In this document: positions 1 to 9,283 of the stretch, piece by piece
Position numbering within the stretch: the first letter of the stretch is position 1
Layout of the letters: each line of letters begins with the position of its first letter
Assembly: GCF_017994015.1 (NCBI RefSeq)
Contig: NZ_JAGOLP010000004.1
Coordinates: 70,330-134,329, forward strand
Direction: 5' to 3'
DNA: 64,000 nucleotides
Origin: Ferrovibrio sp.
Lineage (GTDB): Bacteria; Pseudomonadota; Alphaproteobacteria; Ferrovibrionales; Ferrovibrionaceae
The notes under the pieces: generated by a model
Seen by the model: only the letters and a program-made list of their open reading frames with translations
Databases searched by the model: none
Told to the model about the DNA's origin: nothing
Made by a program: the position numbers and the translations under genes

Positions 1-3000
1 CGGCGGAAGTTGACCTGGGCGACGGCAACGACACGCTGAACCTGTTCAACGGCCCGAACAGCCTGACCATCACCAATGTTGAGACCGTGGTGGGCGGCAC
101 CGGCAACGATGACCTGACGATGTCGGGCACCGTGTCGGGCGTGCTGTTCCAGCTTGGCGCCGGCTCTGACAGCCTGACCCTGGCCGATGGTGGCAACGAA
201 CTGACCGCCACCAATATCGAAACCGTGACCGGCGGTGCCGGCGATGACGTGGTGACCTATGGCGCCGCTGTCACCAACGCCACCATCGATCTTGACGATG
301 GCAGCGACAAGCTGGTTCTGGCGAACGGCACCAACAGCCTGACCGCGAGCAATATCGAAACCCTGACCGGCGGCACCGGCGCTGACACCATCACGCTGGG
401 CAGCACCATCGACAGCTCGGCCGATATCGACCTTGGCGATGGCAAGGACAAGCTGACCCTGGCCGATGGCGGCAACACTGCGGTGTTTGCCAATATCGAA
501 AGTGTGGTTGGCGGCTCGGGTGATGATGACGTCACCCTGTCGACCACGGTTTCGGGCGGCAATGTCAACCTGGCGGCCGGCAGCGACAAGCTGACCCTGG
601 CCGATGGCGGCAACAGCCTGACGGCCTCGAATGTCGAGACCCTGGTGGGCGGCACCGGCGCGGATGTCGTCACGCTGGGCAGCACCATCGACAGCTCGTC
701 CTCGATTGATCTGGGCGATGGCAATGACAGCATCGTGCTGGCCAATGGCGGCAATGCTGATGCCACCATCACCAATGTTGAAACCATCACTGGCGGCACG
801 GGTGCCGATACCATCACCTTGGGCGCCACTGTCAGCAATGGCAGCGTCAACCTGGGCGTGGGCGCCGACAGCCTGACCCTGGCTGATGGCGGCAACACCA
901 TCACCGTCACCAATGTTGAAACCATCACCGGCGGTGCTAACGAAGATGATGTCACCCTGGGCGCTGGCGTTACCGGTGCAACTGTGGATCTGGGCGACGG
1001 TACTGACGTTCTTCATCTGGCGAACGCAACCAACACCCTGACCGCCACTAACGTTGACACCATTATTGGCGGCACTGGCAACGACACCATCACGCTGGGT
1101 TCCACGACGGACACCAGCACCACCATTGATCTAGAGGGCGGCAAGGACAAGCTGATCCTGGCCGATGGTGGCAATACTGGTAATTTTGCCAATATTGAGA
1201 CCCTGGTTGGCGGCACGGGCGATGACGACATAAGGCTTGCCACGACTCTTTCTGGTGGCAGTGTTGATCTGGCGGCCGGCAACGACAAGCTGACCCTGGC
1301 CGATGGCGGCAACAGCCTGACGGCCAGCAATATCGAGACCCTGGTTGGCGGCACCGGCGCGGATGTTGTCACGCTCGGCAGCACCATCGACAGCGCGTCG
1401 TCGATTGATCTGGGCGATGGCAATGACAGCATCGTGCTGGCCAATGGCGGCAATGATGGCGCCACGCTGACCAATATTGAAACCATCACCGGCGGCACCG
1501 GTGCCGATACCATCACCCTGGGCGCCACTGTCTCCGGCGGCAGCGTCAACCTGGGCACTGGCAATGACAGCCTGACCCTGGCCGATGGCGGCAACGAACT
1601 GACGGTCAGCAACACCGAAACCGTGACTGGCGGCGCCGGCGACGACACCGTGACCATCGGTGCGGCGCAGACCGGCGGCAACTATGACATGGGCGATGGC
1701 AGCGACAAGCTGGTGCTGGCGAACGGCACCAACACGCTGACCGTAAGCAACATCGAAACCCTGACCGGCGGCACCGGCGCTGACACAATCACGCTCGGCA
1801 GCACCGTCGACAGCTCGGCCGAAATTGACCTCGGCGCCGGCAACGACAAGCTGACCCTGGCCGATGGCGGCAACGCTGCGGTTCTGGCGAATGTGGAAAG
1901 CGTGGTTGGCGGCACTGGCGATGACGATGTCACGCTCAGCACCGTGGTCACCAACGGCAACATCAACCTGGCCGATGGCAACGACAAGCTGACGCTGGCC
2001 GATGGCGCCAACAAGCTGACGGTGAGCAACGCCGAAACCGTGATCGGCGGCACCGGCGACGACACCGTGACCCTGGCCTCGACGCTGCCCTCGACGGCGG
2101 AAGTTGACCTGGGCGACGGCAACGACACGCTGAACCTGTTCAACGGCCCGAACAGCCTGACCATCACCAATGTTGAGACCGTGGTGGGCGGCACCGGCAA
2201 CGATGACCTGACGATGTCGGGTACTGTGTCTGGTGTACTGTTCCAGCTTGGCGCTGGTTCGGACAGCCTGACCCTGGCCGATGGTGGCAATGAACTGACC
2301 GCCACCAACATCGAGACCGTGACCGGCGGTGCCGGCGATGACGTGGTGACCTATGGCGCCGCTGTCACCAACGCCACCATTGATCTGGGCGACGGCACTG
2401 GCGACAAGCTGGTGCTGGCCAATGGCACCAACAGCCTGACGGCGAGCAACATCGAGACGCTGACCGGCGGCACTGGTAACGACACCATCACGCTCGGCAC
2501 CACTGTTGACAGCTCGGCCGAGATCGACCTCGGCGCCGGCAAGGACAAGCTGACCCTGGCCGATGGCGGCAATGATGCGGTGCTCGGCAATGTTGAAACC
2601 GTGATCGGCGGCTCGGGTGACGACAAGGTCACCTTCTCGGCCGCTGCCACCGGCGTCACCGTCGACCTGGCGGCTGGTAGTGACGAAGTGGTGCTGGCTG
2701 ACGGCACCAACAGCCTGACGGCGACCAATGTCGAAACCATCACTGGCGGCACTGGCGCTGACACTGTCACGCTCGGCACCACCATCGACAGCTCGGCCTC
2801 GATTGACCTGGGCGACGGCAATGATGCCATCACCCTGGCCAACGGCGGCAATGCTGGCGCCACGCTGACCAATGTCGAAACCATCACCGGCGGCACCGGT
2901 GCCGATACCATCGCCTTGGGCGCCACTGTCAGCAATGGCAGCGTCAACCTTGGCGCCGGCAATGACACGCTGACCCTGGCCGATGGCGGCAACACGCTGA

Positions 3001-6000
3001 CCGTGACCAATGTTGAGACGGTCACCGGCGGCGTTGATGCCGATATTGTGACCCTCGGCGCGGCGCAGACTGGCAGCAATCTCGATCTGGGCGATGGCAG
3101 CGACAAGCTGCTGCTGGCGAACGGCACCAATACGCTGACCGCCACCAACATCGAGACGCTGACCGGCGGCACTGGTGCTGACACCATCACGCTGGGCAGC
3201 ACGGTTGACAGCTCGGCCGAAATCGACCTCGGCGCCGGCAACGACAAGCTGACCCTGGCCGATGGCGGCAACACTGCCGTACTCGCCAATGTTGAAACGA
3301 TCACCGGCGGCACTGGCGATGACGATGTCACGCTCAGCACCGTGGTCACCAACGGCAGCATCAACCTGGATGGCGGCAACGACAAGCTGACCCTGGCCGA
3401 TGGCGCGAACAAGCTGACGGTGAGCAACGCCGAAACCGTGATCGGCGGCACCGGCGACGACACCATCACCCTGGCTTCGACGCTGCCGTCCTCGGCGGAA
3501 GTTGACCTGGGCGACGGCAACGACACGCTGAACCTGTTCAACGGCCCGAATAGCCTGACCATCACCAATGTTGAGACCGTGGTGGGCGGTACCGGCAACG
3601 ATGACCTGACGATGTCGGGCACCGTGTCGGGCGTGCTGTTCCAGCTCGGCGCCGGCTCTGACAGCCTGACCCTGGCGGATGGCGGTAACGAACTGACCGC
3701 TACCAACATCGAGACCGTGACCGGCGGTGCCGGCGATGACGTGGTGACCTATGGCGCCGCTGTCACCAACGCCACCATTGATCTGGGCGACGGTACCGGC
3801 GACAAGCTGGTGCTGGCCAATGGCACCAACAGCCTGACCGCGAGCAACATCGAGACCCTGACCGGCGGCACCGGCAACGACACCGTGACCCTGGGCAGCA
3901 CCATCGACAGCTCGGCCGAGATCGACCTCGGCACCGGCAAGGACAAGCTGACCCTGGCCGATGGCGGCAACACCGCCGTGCTCTCCAATGTGGAAAGCAT
4001 TGTGGGTGGTTCGGGTGATGATGATGTCACGCTGGGCAGCCTGATCACTGGCGGCAGCATTGACCTGGCTGCCGGCAGCGACAGCCTGACCCTGGCCGAT
4101 GGCACCAACAGCCTGACGGCGACCAACATTGAGACCATCACTGGCGGCACCGGCGCTGACACTGTCACGCTCGGCACCACCATCGACAGCTCGGCGGCGA
4201 TTGATCTGGGCGACGGCAGCGATGCCATCACCCTGGCCAATGGCGGCAATGCCGATGTGACGCTGACCAATGTTGAAACCATCACCGGCGGCACCGGCGC
4301 TGACACTGTTACGCTCGGCGCCACCGTCTCCGGCGGCAGCGTCAATCTGAGCACCGGCAATGACAGCCTGACCCTGGCCGATGGCGGCAACAGCCTGACG
4401 GTGAGCAACACCGAAACCGTGACCGGCGGCGCTGGTGACGACACCGTGACCATCGGTGCGGCGCAGACCGGCGGCAAATACGACCTTGGCGATGGTAGCG
4501 ACAAGCTGCTGCTGGCCAATGGCGTCAACAGCCTGACCGTCAGCAACGTCGAGACGCTGACCGGCGGTACTGGCAACGACACCATCACACTCGGCACCAC
4601 GGTTGACAGCTCGGCTGAAATCGACCTCGGCGCCGGCACTGACAAGCTGACCCTGGCTGATGGCGGCAACACTGCCGTGATCGCCAATATCGAGCAGGTA
4701 ACCGGCGGCAGCGGCGATGATGATGTCACCCTGTCGGCGGCGGTCTCCACCGGCACCTTCGACCTGGCTGCCGGCAGCGACAAGCTGACTCTGGCCGATG
4801 GCACCAATAAGCTGACTGCCACCAATGTTGAAACCATCACCGGCGGCACCGGCGCTGACACCATCACGCTGGGCAGCACCATCGACAGCTCGGCAGAGAT
4901 TGATCTGGGCGACGGCAGCGACAGCCTGACCCTGGCCAATGGTGGCAATGCCGATGTGACGCTGACCAATGTTGAAACCATCACCGGCGGCACCGGCGCC
5001 GACACCATCACCATGGGCGCGACCGTCTCCGGCGGCAACGTGAACCTGGGTGCAGGTGCCGATAGCCTGACCCTGGCCGATGGCGGCAACAGCCTGACGG
5101 TTGGCAACATTGAGACCGTGACCGGCGGCACCGGCGACGACACCGTGACCATCGGTGCGGCGCAGACCGGCGGCACTTACGACCTTGGCGATGGCGATGA
5201 CAAGCTGGTGCTGGCCAACGGCACCAACACCATCACGGCCGCCAATGTTGAAACCCTGAACGGCGGCACCGGCACCGACACCGTCACCCTGACCTCGACG
5301 ATCGATGCCAGCGCGGTGATCGACCTGGGCGCCGGCAAGGACAAGCTGACCCTGGCCGATGGCGGCAACACCGGCACGCTGAGCAACGTGGAAAGCGTTG
5401 TGGGCGGCACCGGCGATGACGACATCACCTTTGATGCGGCGGTTTCCGGCGGTACGGTCAACCTTGGCGATGGCAGCGACAAGCTGACCCTGGCCAACGG
5501 CACCAACGTGCTGACGGTAGGCAATGCCGAGACCGTGATCGGCGGTACCGGTAACGACAGTGTCACCCTGACCACGACGCTGCCCGGCACCGCGCTGATC
5601 GACCTCGGCGACGGCACCGACACGCTGATCCTGTTCAATGGCCAGAACAACTTCACCATCGCCAATGTGGAAAACGTCATCGGCGGCACCAACAACGACG
5701 TTGTTGTGCTCTCCGACGCGGTGACCGGCGCGACGTTCAATCTCGGTGTGGGTGATGACAGCCTGCAGCTTGCTGATGGCACCAACAGCCTGACTGCCAG
5801 CAACATCGAGACCCTGACCGGCGGCACCGGTGACGACACCGTGACCCTGGGTGCCGGCACCACCGGCGCGCAGATCGACCTCGGCGATGGCAATGACAAG
5901 CTCCAGCTTGCCAATGCCAACACCACGCTGACGGTGAGCAACGTTGAGACGCTGCTTGGCGGCACCGGGGTGGACAACATCACCCTGGGCAGCACTGTCG

Positions 6001-9000
6001 ACTCCAGCGCCGTAATCGATCTTGGCGCCGGCAAGGACAAGTTGACCCTGGCCGATGGCGGCAACGCTGCGGTTCTGGCGAATGTCGAGCAGGTGGTTGG
6101 CGGCAGCGGCGATGACGATGTCTCCTTCACCACCACGGTGTCGGGCGTTGTTCTCGACATGGCCGCGGGCAACGACAAGATCACCCTGGCCGATGGTGGC
6201 AACACCATCACGGTGACCAATGTCGAAACCCTGATTGGCGGCACCGGCGCCGACAAGATCACCTTCAGCAGCAGCCTCGACTCCTCTGCTGAAATTGATC
6301 TCGGCGACGGCGTTGACAGTGTCACCCTGGCGGCGGGCGGCAACACCCTGACCCTGACCAATGCGGAAAGCATTGTCGGCGGCACCGGTGCTGACCTGAT
6401 CACCCTGGGCGCCACCGTCAGCAATGCCACCATCAACCTGGGCACCGGCAGCGACAGCCTGACCCTGGCCGATGGCACCAACAGCCTGACTGTGACCAAT
6501 ATCGAGACCCTGACCGGCGGCACCGGCGATGACACCATCACCCTGGGCGGCGCGGCGACCATCGCCAACCTGGATCTGGGCGATGGCAACGACAAGCTGG
6601 TCATGTCCTCGGCCGGTGGCACCATCACCGCCACCAATGTCGAGACCATCCTGGGCAGCAGCGGCGTTGACAACATCACCCTCGGCACCACCGTGGATAC
6701 TTCGGCGGTGATCGATCTGGGGACCGGCAACGACAAGCTGACCCTGGCCGATGGCGGCAACGAAGTCTCGATCAGCAATGTCGAGACGGTGACTGGCGGC
6801 AGCGGTGCTGACCTGCTGACCCTCAACACCACGATTGCCAATGGCAACATCAACCTGGGTGCCGGCAGCGATAGCCTGACCCTGGCGAACGGCACCAACA
6901 AGCTGACCGCCAGCAATATCGAGACCCTGACCGGCGGTACCGGTGCCGACACCATCACCCTGGCTTCCACCATGGCTTCTGACAGCCTGGTCGACCTCGG
7001 CGATGGCAACGACACCCTGGTCCTCGCCAATGGCGGCAATGTGCTCAGCATCAGCAATGTTGAGACCATCACCGGCGGTACCGGCGCGGATGAAGTCACC
7101 CTCGCCACCACCACCAGCAATGCCCAGATCAACCTGGGTACGGGCAACGACAAGCTGACCCTGCTGGATGGCGGCAACACGCTGACCATCACCGCTGTCG
7201 AAACCGTCACCGGCGGTACCGGCAACGACAAGGTCAGCTTCGCCGCCTTCAGCACCAGCTCGGTTCTGGACCTCGGCGATGGCGACGACACAGTGCTGCT
7301 GGCCAATGGTGCCAACAAGGTCACCCTGACCAATGTTGAAACCATCACCGGCGGCACCGGCGCGGATATTGTCACCCTGGGCGATACGCTGTCCTCTGCG
7401 GCAGAGATCAACCTCGGCGCTGGCAACGACACGCTGATCCTGTCGAGCAATGGCGCCAACACGCTGTCGCTGAACAATGTTGAAACCGTCACCGGCGGTT
7501 CGGACGACGACGACATCACGCTGAACGGCGTGCTCTCGGCCGGCAAGTTCGACCTCGGCGCCGGCAGCGACAAGCTGACCCTGGCCAACGGCACCAACAC
7601 CATGTCGGTGGGCAATGTCGAAACGCTGACGGGCGGCACTGGCAACGACACCATCACCCTGATCGTGGCCGGCACCGGCATCGAGATCGACCTTGGCACC
7701 GGCAGCGACAAGCTGACCCTGGCCAATGGCGCGAACGAAATCTCGGTTGCCAATGTCGAGACCATCACCGGCGGCACCGGTGCCGACATCATCACGCTCA
7801 CTGCCGGCATCACCGGTGGCAGCGTGGCGCTTGGCTCCGGCAGCGACAAGCTGGTGCTGGCCGATGCCACCAACAGCGTCGTGATCAACGGTGTTGAAAC
7901 TTTGGTTGGCGGTACTGGCAACGATACGGTCAGCTTCGCGGCGGCTGCGATCAACACCAATATCGACCTTGGCGACGGCAATGATCGTGTCACCCTGTTC
8001 AACGGTGTGAACACTGTCACCATCACCAATGCCGAAACCATCGTCGGCGGCACCGGCAACGATACGGTGACCCTGACCACCACGGTGTCCTCGATCAACC
8101 TGAGCCTTGGTAATGACAAGCTGGTTCTGGCCGATATTGCCCAGAGCCTGACAGTGACCGGCGTCGAAACCGTGGTTGGTGGTACTCAGGCGGATGATGT
8201 CACCGTCTCGGGCGGCATCAGCAAGGGTAATATCGACCTGGGTGGCGGCAACGACTCGGTGACGCTGCTTGGCGGCACCAACTCGCTGACCATCTCCAAC
8301 GTCGAAACCATCACTGGCGGCACTGGTTCCGATACCGTCACCCTCGGCGCGGCTTCGGTGGGCGTGGATATCGACCTCGGCGCAGGCGGCGACAAGCTGA
8401 TCCTGTTCGGTGGCACCAACACGCTGACCGTTACCAACGTGGAGAGCATCACCGGCGGTACCGGCGCGGATACCATCACCATCACCGGCGGCCTGAACAG
8501 CGGTGTGTTCGACCTCGGCGCCGGCAGCGATACGCTGAACCTCGATGACACAGTGAACATCCTCACTGTGGCGAATATCGAAACCGTCAATGGTGGTTCG
8601 GATGTCGACGTCATCACCATCTCCGGCACCCAGGCGACCGTGGTGTTCGGCAATGAGGGCGACGATGAGATGACCGGCGGCGGCTCGGCGGATACGCTGA
8701 TCGGCGGCGTGGGTAACAACACCGTCACCGGCGGTGCGGGTGTCGACACCTTCGTCTTCGCGGCGAATGGCGATGGCACCAGCTTCGTCCGCGACATGAC
8801 GACGAGCGACAAGATCGCTCTCGACATCTCGGGCGGCACTTACGGCACCGATGCCTTTGGCGCGGTCAGCTCGCTGACCAACAACGTCAACATCAAGGCC
8901 GTTGCCAGCGCGGCGGTGCTCAGCACCACCGATCTGGGCCAGGCCGGCTTCGCCTACCAGTCGGATACCGGCGAGCTGTACTACAAGGCGGATGGTGATT

Positions 9001-9089
9001 TCAGCGGCGGTGCGGTTCTGGTGGGTACGATCACCACCAACAGCATCACGGCCTGGAATTACGACTTCAGCAAGATCGTCGCGGTCTGA
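1..9089 (+). CDS. Giant RTX-like tandem-repeat surface or secreted protein (5'-truncated)
   Basis: The reading frame is open from base 3, so the true start lies upstream of the window; at least 3028 codons are present. The protein is a chain of about 60 repeats of 46-48 residues. Each repeat carries two RTX-like half motifs, GGTGxDxITLG and DLGxGxDKLTLADGGN, and ends in NVET. The last 160 residues differ: classic nonapeptide-like GGxGxD copies (GNEGDDEM, GGGSADTL, GGAGVDTF) lead to an acidic, aromatic C-terminus ending DFSKIVAV, as in type I-secreted RTX proteins. I see no cysteine, and Thr, Ser, Asp and Gly dominate. The likely fold is a calcium-stabilised beta-solenoid exposed outside the cell as an adhesin, S-layer-like or matrix protein. 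No type I secretion genes lie in the window. The family is clear; the exact role is inferred. Confidence 0.85.
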   Translation, partial: AEVDLGDGNDTLNLFNGPNSLTITNVETVVGGTGNDDLTMSGTVSGVLFQLGAGSDSLTLADGGNELTATNIETVTGGAGDDVVTYGAAVTNATIDLDDGSDKLVLANGTNSLTASNIETLTGGTGADTITLGSTIDSSADIDLGDGKDKLTLADGGNTAVFANIESVVGGSGDDDVTLSTTVSGGNVNLAAGSDKLTLADGGNSLTASNVETLVGGTGADVVTLGSTIDSSSSIDLGDGNDSIVLANGGNADATITNVETITGGTGADTITLGATVSNGSVNLGVGADSLTLADGGNTITVTNVETITGGANEDDVTLGAGVTGATVDLGDGTDVLHLANATNTLTATNVDTIIGGTGNDTITLGSTTDTSTTIDLEGGKDKLILADGGNTGNFANIETLVGGTGDDDIRLATTLSGGSVDLAAGNDKLTLADGGNSLTASNIETLVGGTGADVVTLGSTIDSASSIDLGDGNDSIVLANGGNDGATLTNIETITGGTGADTITLGATVSGGSVNLGTGNDSLTLADGGNELTVSNTETVTGGAGDDTVTIGAAQTGGNYDMGDGSDKLVLANGTNTLTVSNIETLTGGTGADTITLGSTVDSSAEIDLGAGNDKLTLADGGNAAVLANVESVVGGTGDDDVTLSTVVTNGNINLADGNDKLTLADGANKLTVSNAETVIGGTGDDTVTLASTLPSTAEVDLGDGNDTLNLFNGPNSLTITNVETVVGGTGNDDLTMSGTVSGVLFQLGAGSDSLTLADGGNELTATNIETVTGGAGDDVVTYGAAVTNATIDLGDGTGDKLVLANGTNSLTASNIETLTGGTGNDTITLGTTVDSSAEIDLGAGKDKLTLADGGNDAVLGNVETVIGGSGDDKVTFSAAATGVTVDLAAGSDEVVLADGTNSLTATNVETITGGTGADTVTLGTTIDSSASIDLGDGNDAITLANGGNAGATLTNVETITGGTGADTIALGATVSNGSVNLGAGNDTLTLADGGNTLTVTNVETVTGGVDADIVTLGAAQTGSNLDLGDGSDKLLLANGTNTLTATNIETLTGGTGADTITLGSTVDSSAEIDLGAGNDKLTLADGGNTAVLANVETITGGTGDDDVTLSTVVTNGSINLDGGNDKLTLADGANKLTVSNAETVIGGTGDDTITLASTLPSSAEVDLGDGNDTLNLFNGPNSLTITNVETVVGGTGNDDLTMSGTVSGVLFQLGAGSDSLTLADGGNELTATNIETVTGGAGDDVVTYGAAVTNATIDLGDGTGDKLVLANGTNSLTASNIETLTGGTGNDTVTLGSTIDSSAEIDLGTGKDKLTLADGGNTAVLSNVESIVGGSGDDDVTLGSLITGGSIDLAAGSDSLTLADGTNSLTATNIETITGGTGADTVTLGTTIDSSAAIDLGDGSDAITLANGGNADVTLTNVETITGGTGADTVTLGATVSGGSVNLSTGNDSLTLADGGNSLTVSNTETVTGGAGDDTVTIGAAQTGGKYDLGDGSDKLLLANGVNSLTVSNVETLTGGTGNDTITLGTTVDSSAEIDLGAGTDKLTLADGGNTAVIANIEQVTGGSGDDDVTLSAAVSTGTFDLAAGSDKLTLADGTNKLTATNVETITGGTGADTITLGSTIDSSAEIDLGDGSDSLTLANGGNADVTLTNVETITGGTGADTITMGATVSGGNVNLGAGADSLTLADGGNSLTVGNIETVTGGTGDDTVTIGAAQTGGTYDLGDGDDKLVLANGTNTITAANVETLNGGTGTDTVTLTSTIDASAVIDLGAGKDKLTLADGGNTGTLSNVESVVGGTGDDDITFDAAVSGGTVNLGDGSDKLTLANGTNVLTVGNAETVIGGTGNDSVTLTTTLPGTALIDLGDGTDTLILFNGQNNFTIANVENVIGGTNNDVVVLSDAVTGATFNLGVGDDSLQLADGTNSLTASNIETLTGGTGDDTVTLGAGTTGAQIDLGDGNDKLQLANANTTLTVSNVETLLGGTGVDNITLGSTVDSSAVIDLGAGKDKLTLADGGNAAVLANVEQVVGGSGDDDVSFTTTVSGVVLDMAAGNDKITLADGGNTITVTNVETLIGGTGADKITFSSSLDSSAEIDLGDGVDSVTLAAGGNTLTLTNAESIVGGTGADLITLGATVSNATINLGTGSDSLTLADGTNSLTVTNIETLTGGTGDDTITLGGAATIANLDLGDGNDKLVMSSAGGTITATNVETILGSSGVDNITLGTTVDTSAVIDLGTGNDKLTLADGGNEVSISNVETVTGGSGADLLTLNTTIANGNINLGAGSDSLTLANGTNKLTASNIETLTGGTGADTITLASTMASDSLVDLGDGNDTLVLANGGNVLSISNVETITGGTGADEVTLATTTSNAQINLGTGNDKLTLLDGGNTLTITAVETVTGGTGNDKVSFAAFSTSSVLDLGDGDDTVLLANGANKVTLTNVETITGGTGADIVTLGDTLSSAAEINLGAGNDTLILSSNGANTLSLNNVETVTGGSDDDDITLNGVLSAGKFDLGAGSDKLTLANGTNTMSVGNVETLTGGTGNDTITLIVAGTGIEIDLGTGSDKLTLANGANEISVANVETITGGTGADIITLTAGITGGSVALGSGSDKLVLADATNSVVINGVETLVGGTGNDTVSFAAAAINTNIDLGDGNDRVTLFNGVNTVTITNAETIVGGTGNDTVTLTTTVSSINLSLGNDKLVLADIAQSLTVTGVETVVGGTQADDVTVSGGISKGNIDLGGGNDSVTLLGGTNSLTISNVETITGGTGSDTVTLGAASVGVDIDLGAGGDKLILFGGTNTLTVTNVESITGGTGADTITITGGLNSGVFDLGAGSDTLNLDDTVNILTVANIETVNGGSDVDVITISGTQATVVFGNEGDDEMTGGGSADTLIGGVGNNTVTGGAGVDTFVFAANGDGTSFVRDMTTSDKIALDISGGTYGTDAFGAVSSLTNNVNIKAVASAAVLSTTDLGQAGFAYQSDTGELYYKADGDFSGGAVLVGTITTNSITAWNYDFSKIVAV
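219..8594 (+). repeat. Five-unit super-repeat array (period about 699 bp) inside the giant gene
   Basis: Units of 46, 47, 46, 47-48 and 46 residues recur in a fixed order, giving 232-233 residues per super-repeat. The first Glu codon of the class-A unit falls at 219, 918, 1617, 5808, 6504, 7200 and 7896, that is, in step over eleven periods. Blocks beginning near 1, 2096 and 3496 are almost identical in DNA over 120-200 bp, whereas copies after about 5500 have diverged while keeping register. The array therefore grew by duplicating whole five-unit blocks, with recent homogenisation of the 5' part. Confidence 0.85.
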
Positions 9090-9114
9090 TCCGCAGCGCA
9101 TCTTCGCCAATCGA

Positions 9115-9147
9115 CGGGGCGGCCCTTGGGCCGCCCCGTTTTGTTTT
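9115..9147 (+). terminator. Rho-independent terminator of the giant repeat gene
   Basis: An 11-bp perfect GC stem (9115-9125 with 9128-9138) with a very short loop is followed by TTTTGTTTT. It lies 25 bp after the stop codon and should separate transcription of the giant gene from the glycosyltransferase gene. Confidence 0.9.
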
Positions 9148-9213
9148 GCGGATCAAAGTAACGGTTGGGTAACATCGTGCCGGAATACTGCCACCCCTGG
9201 TCATGCTGGGGAT

Positions 9214-9231
9214 TCCGCGCCGCGGCGCGGA
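9214..9231. other. 18-bp perfect palindrome in the leader of the glycosyltransferase gene
   Basis: Bases 9214-9231 (core CCGCGCCGCGGCGCGG) are fully self-complementary and lie about 52 bp before the chosen ATG. No T-run follows, so it is not a classical terminator. It could fold in the mRNA leader or bind a dimeric protein. The rest of 9148-9283 shows no convincing promoter to me. Confidence 0.4.
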
Positions 9232-9283
9232 GTGGCATGATCGGCAGCGAAACAGGCCGGTAGCAGGCAGGAACGGGCGGGCA

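Noticed and set aside
1..9089. CRISPR-like regular repeats
   Set aside because: Period is about 140 bp, no unique spacers exist, and the repeats encode conserved protein motifs.
1131..9110. A 2659-codon open frame on the minus strand across the giant repeat gene, plus several others of 200-980 codons
   Set aside because: They arise because the same repeat unit is copied without stops in the opposite strand. They have low-complexity composition, no domain and no ribosome-binding site, and the plus strand has a clear RTX protein.
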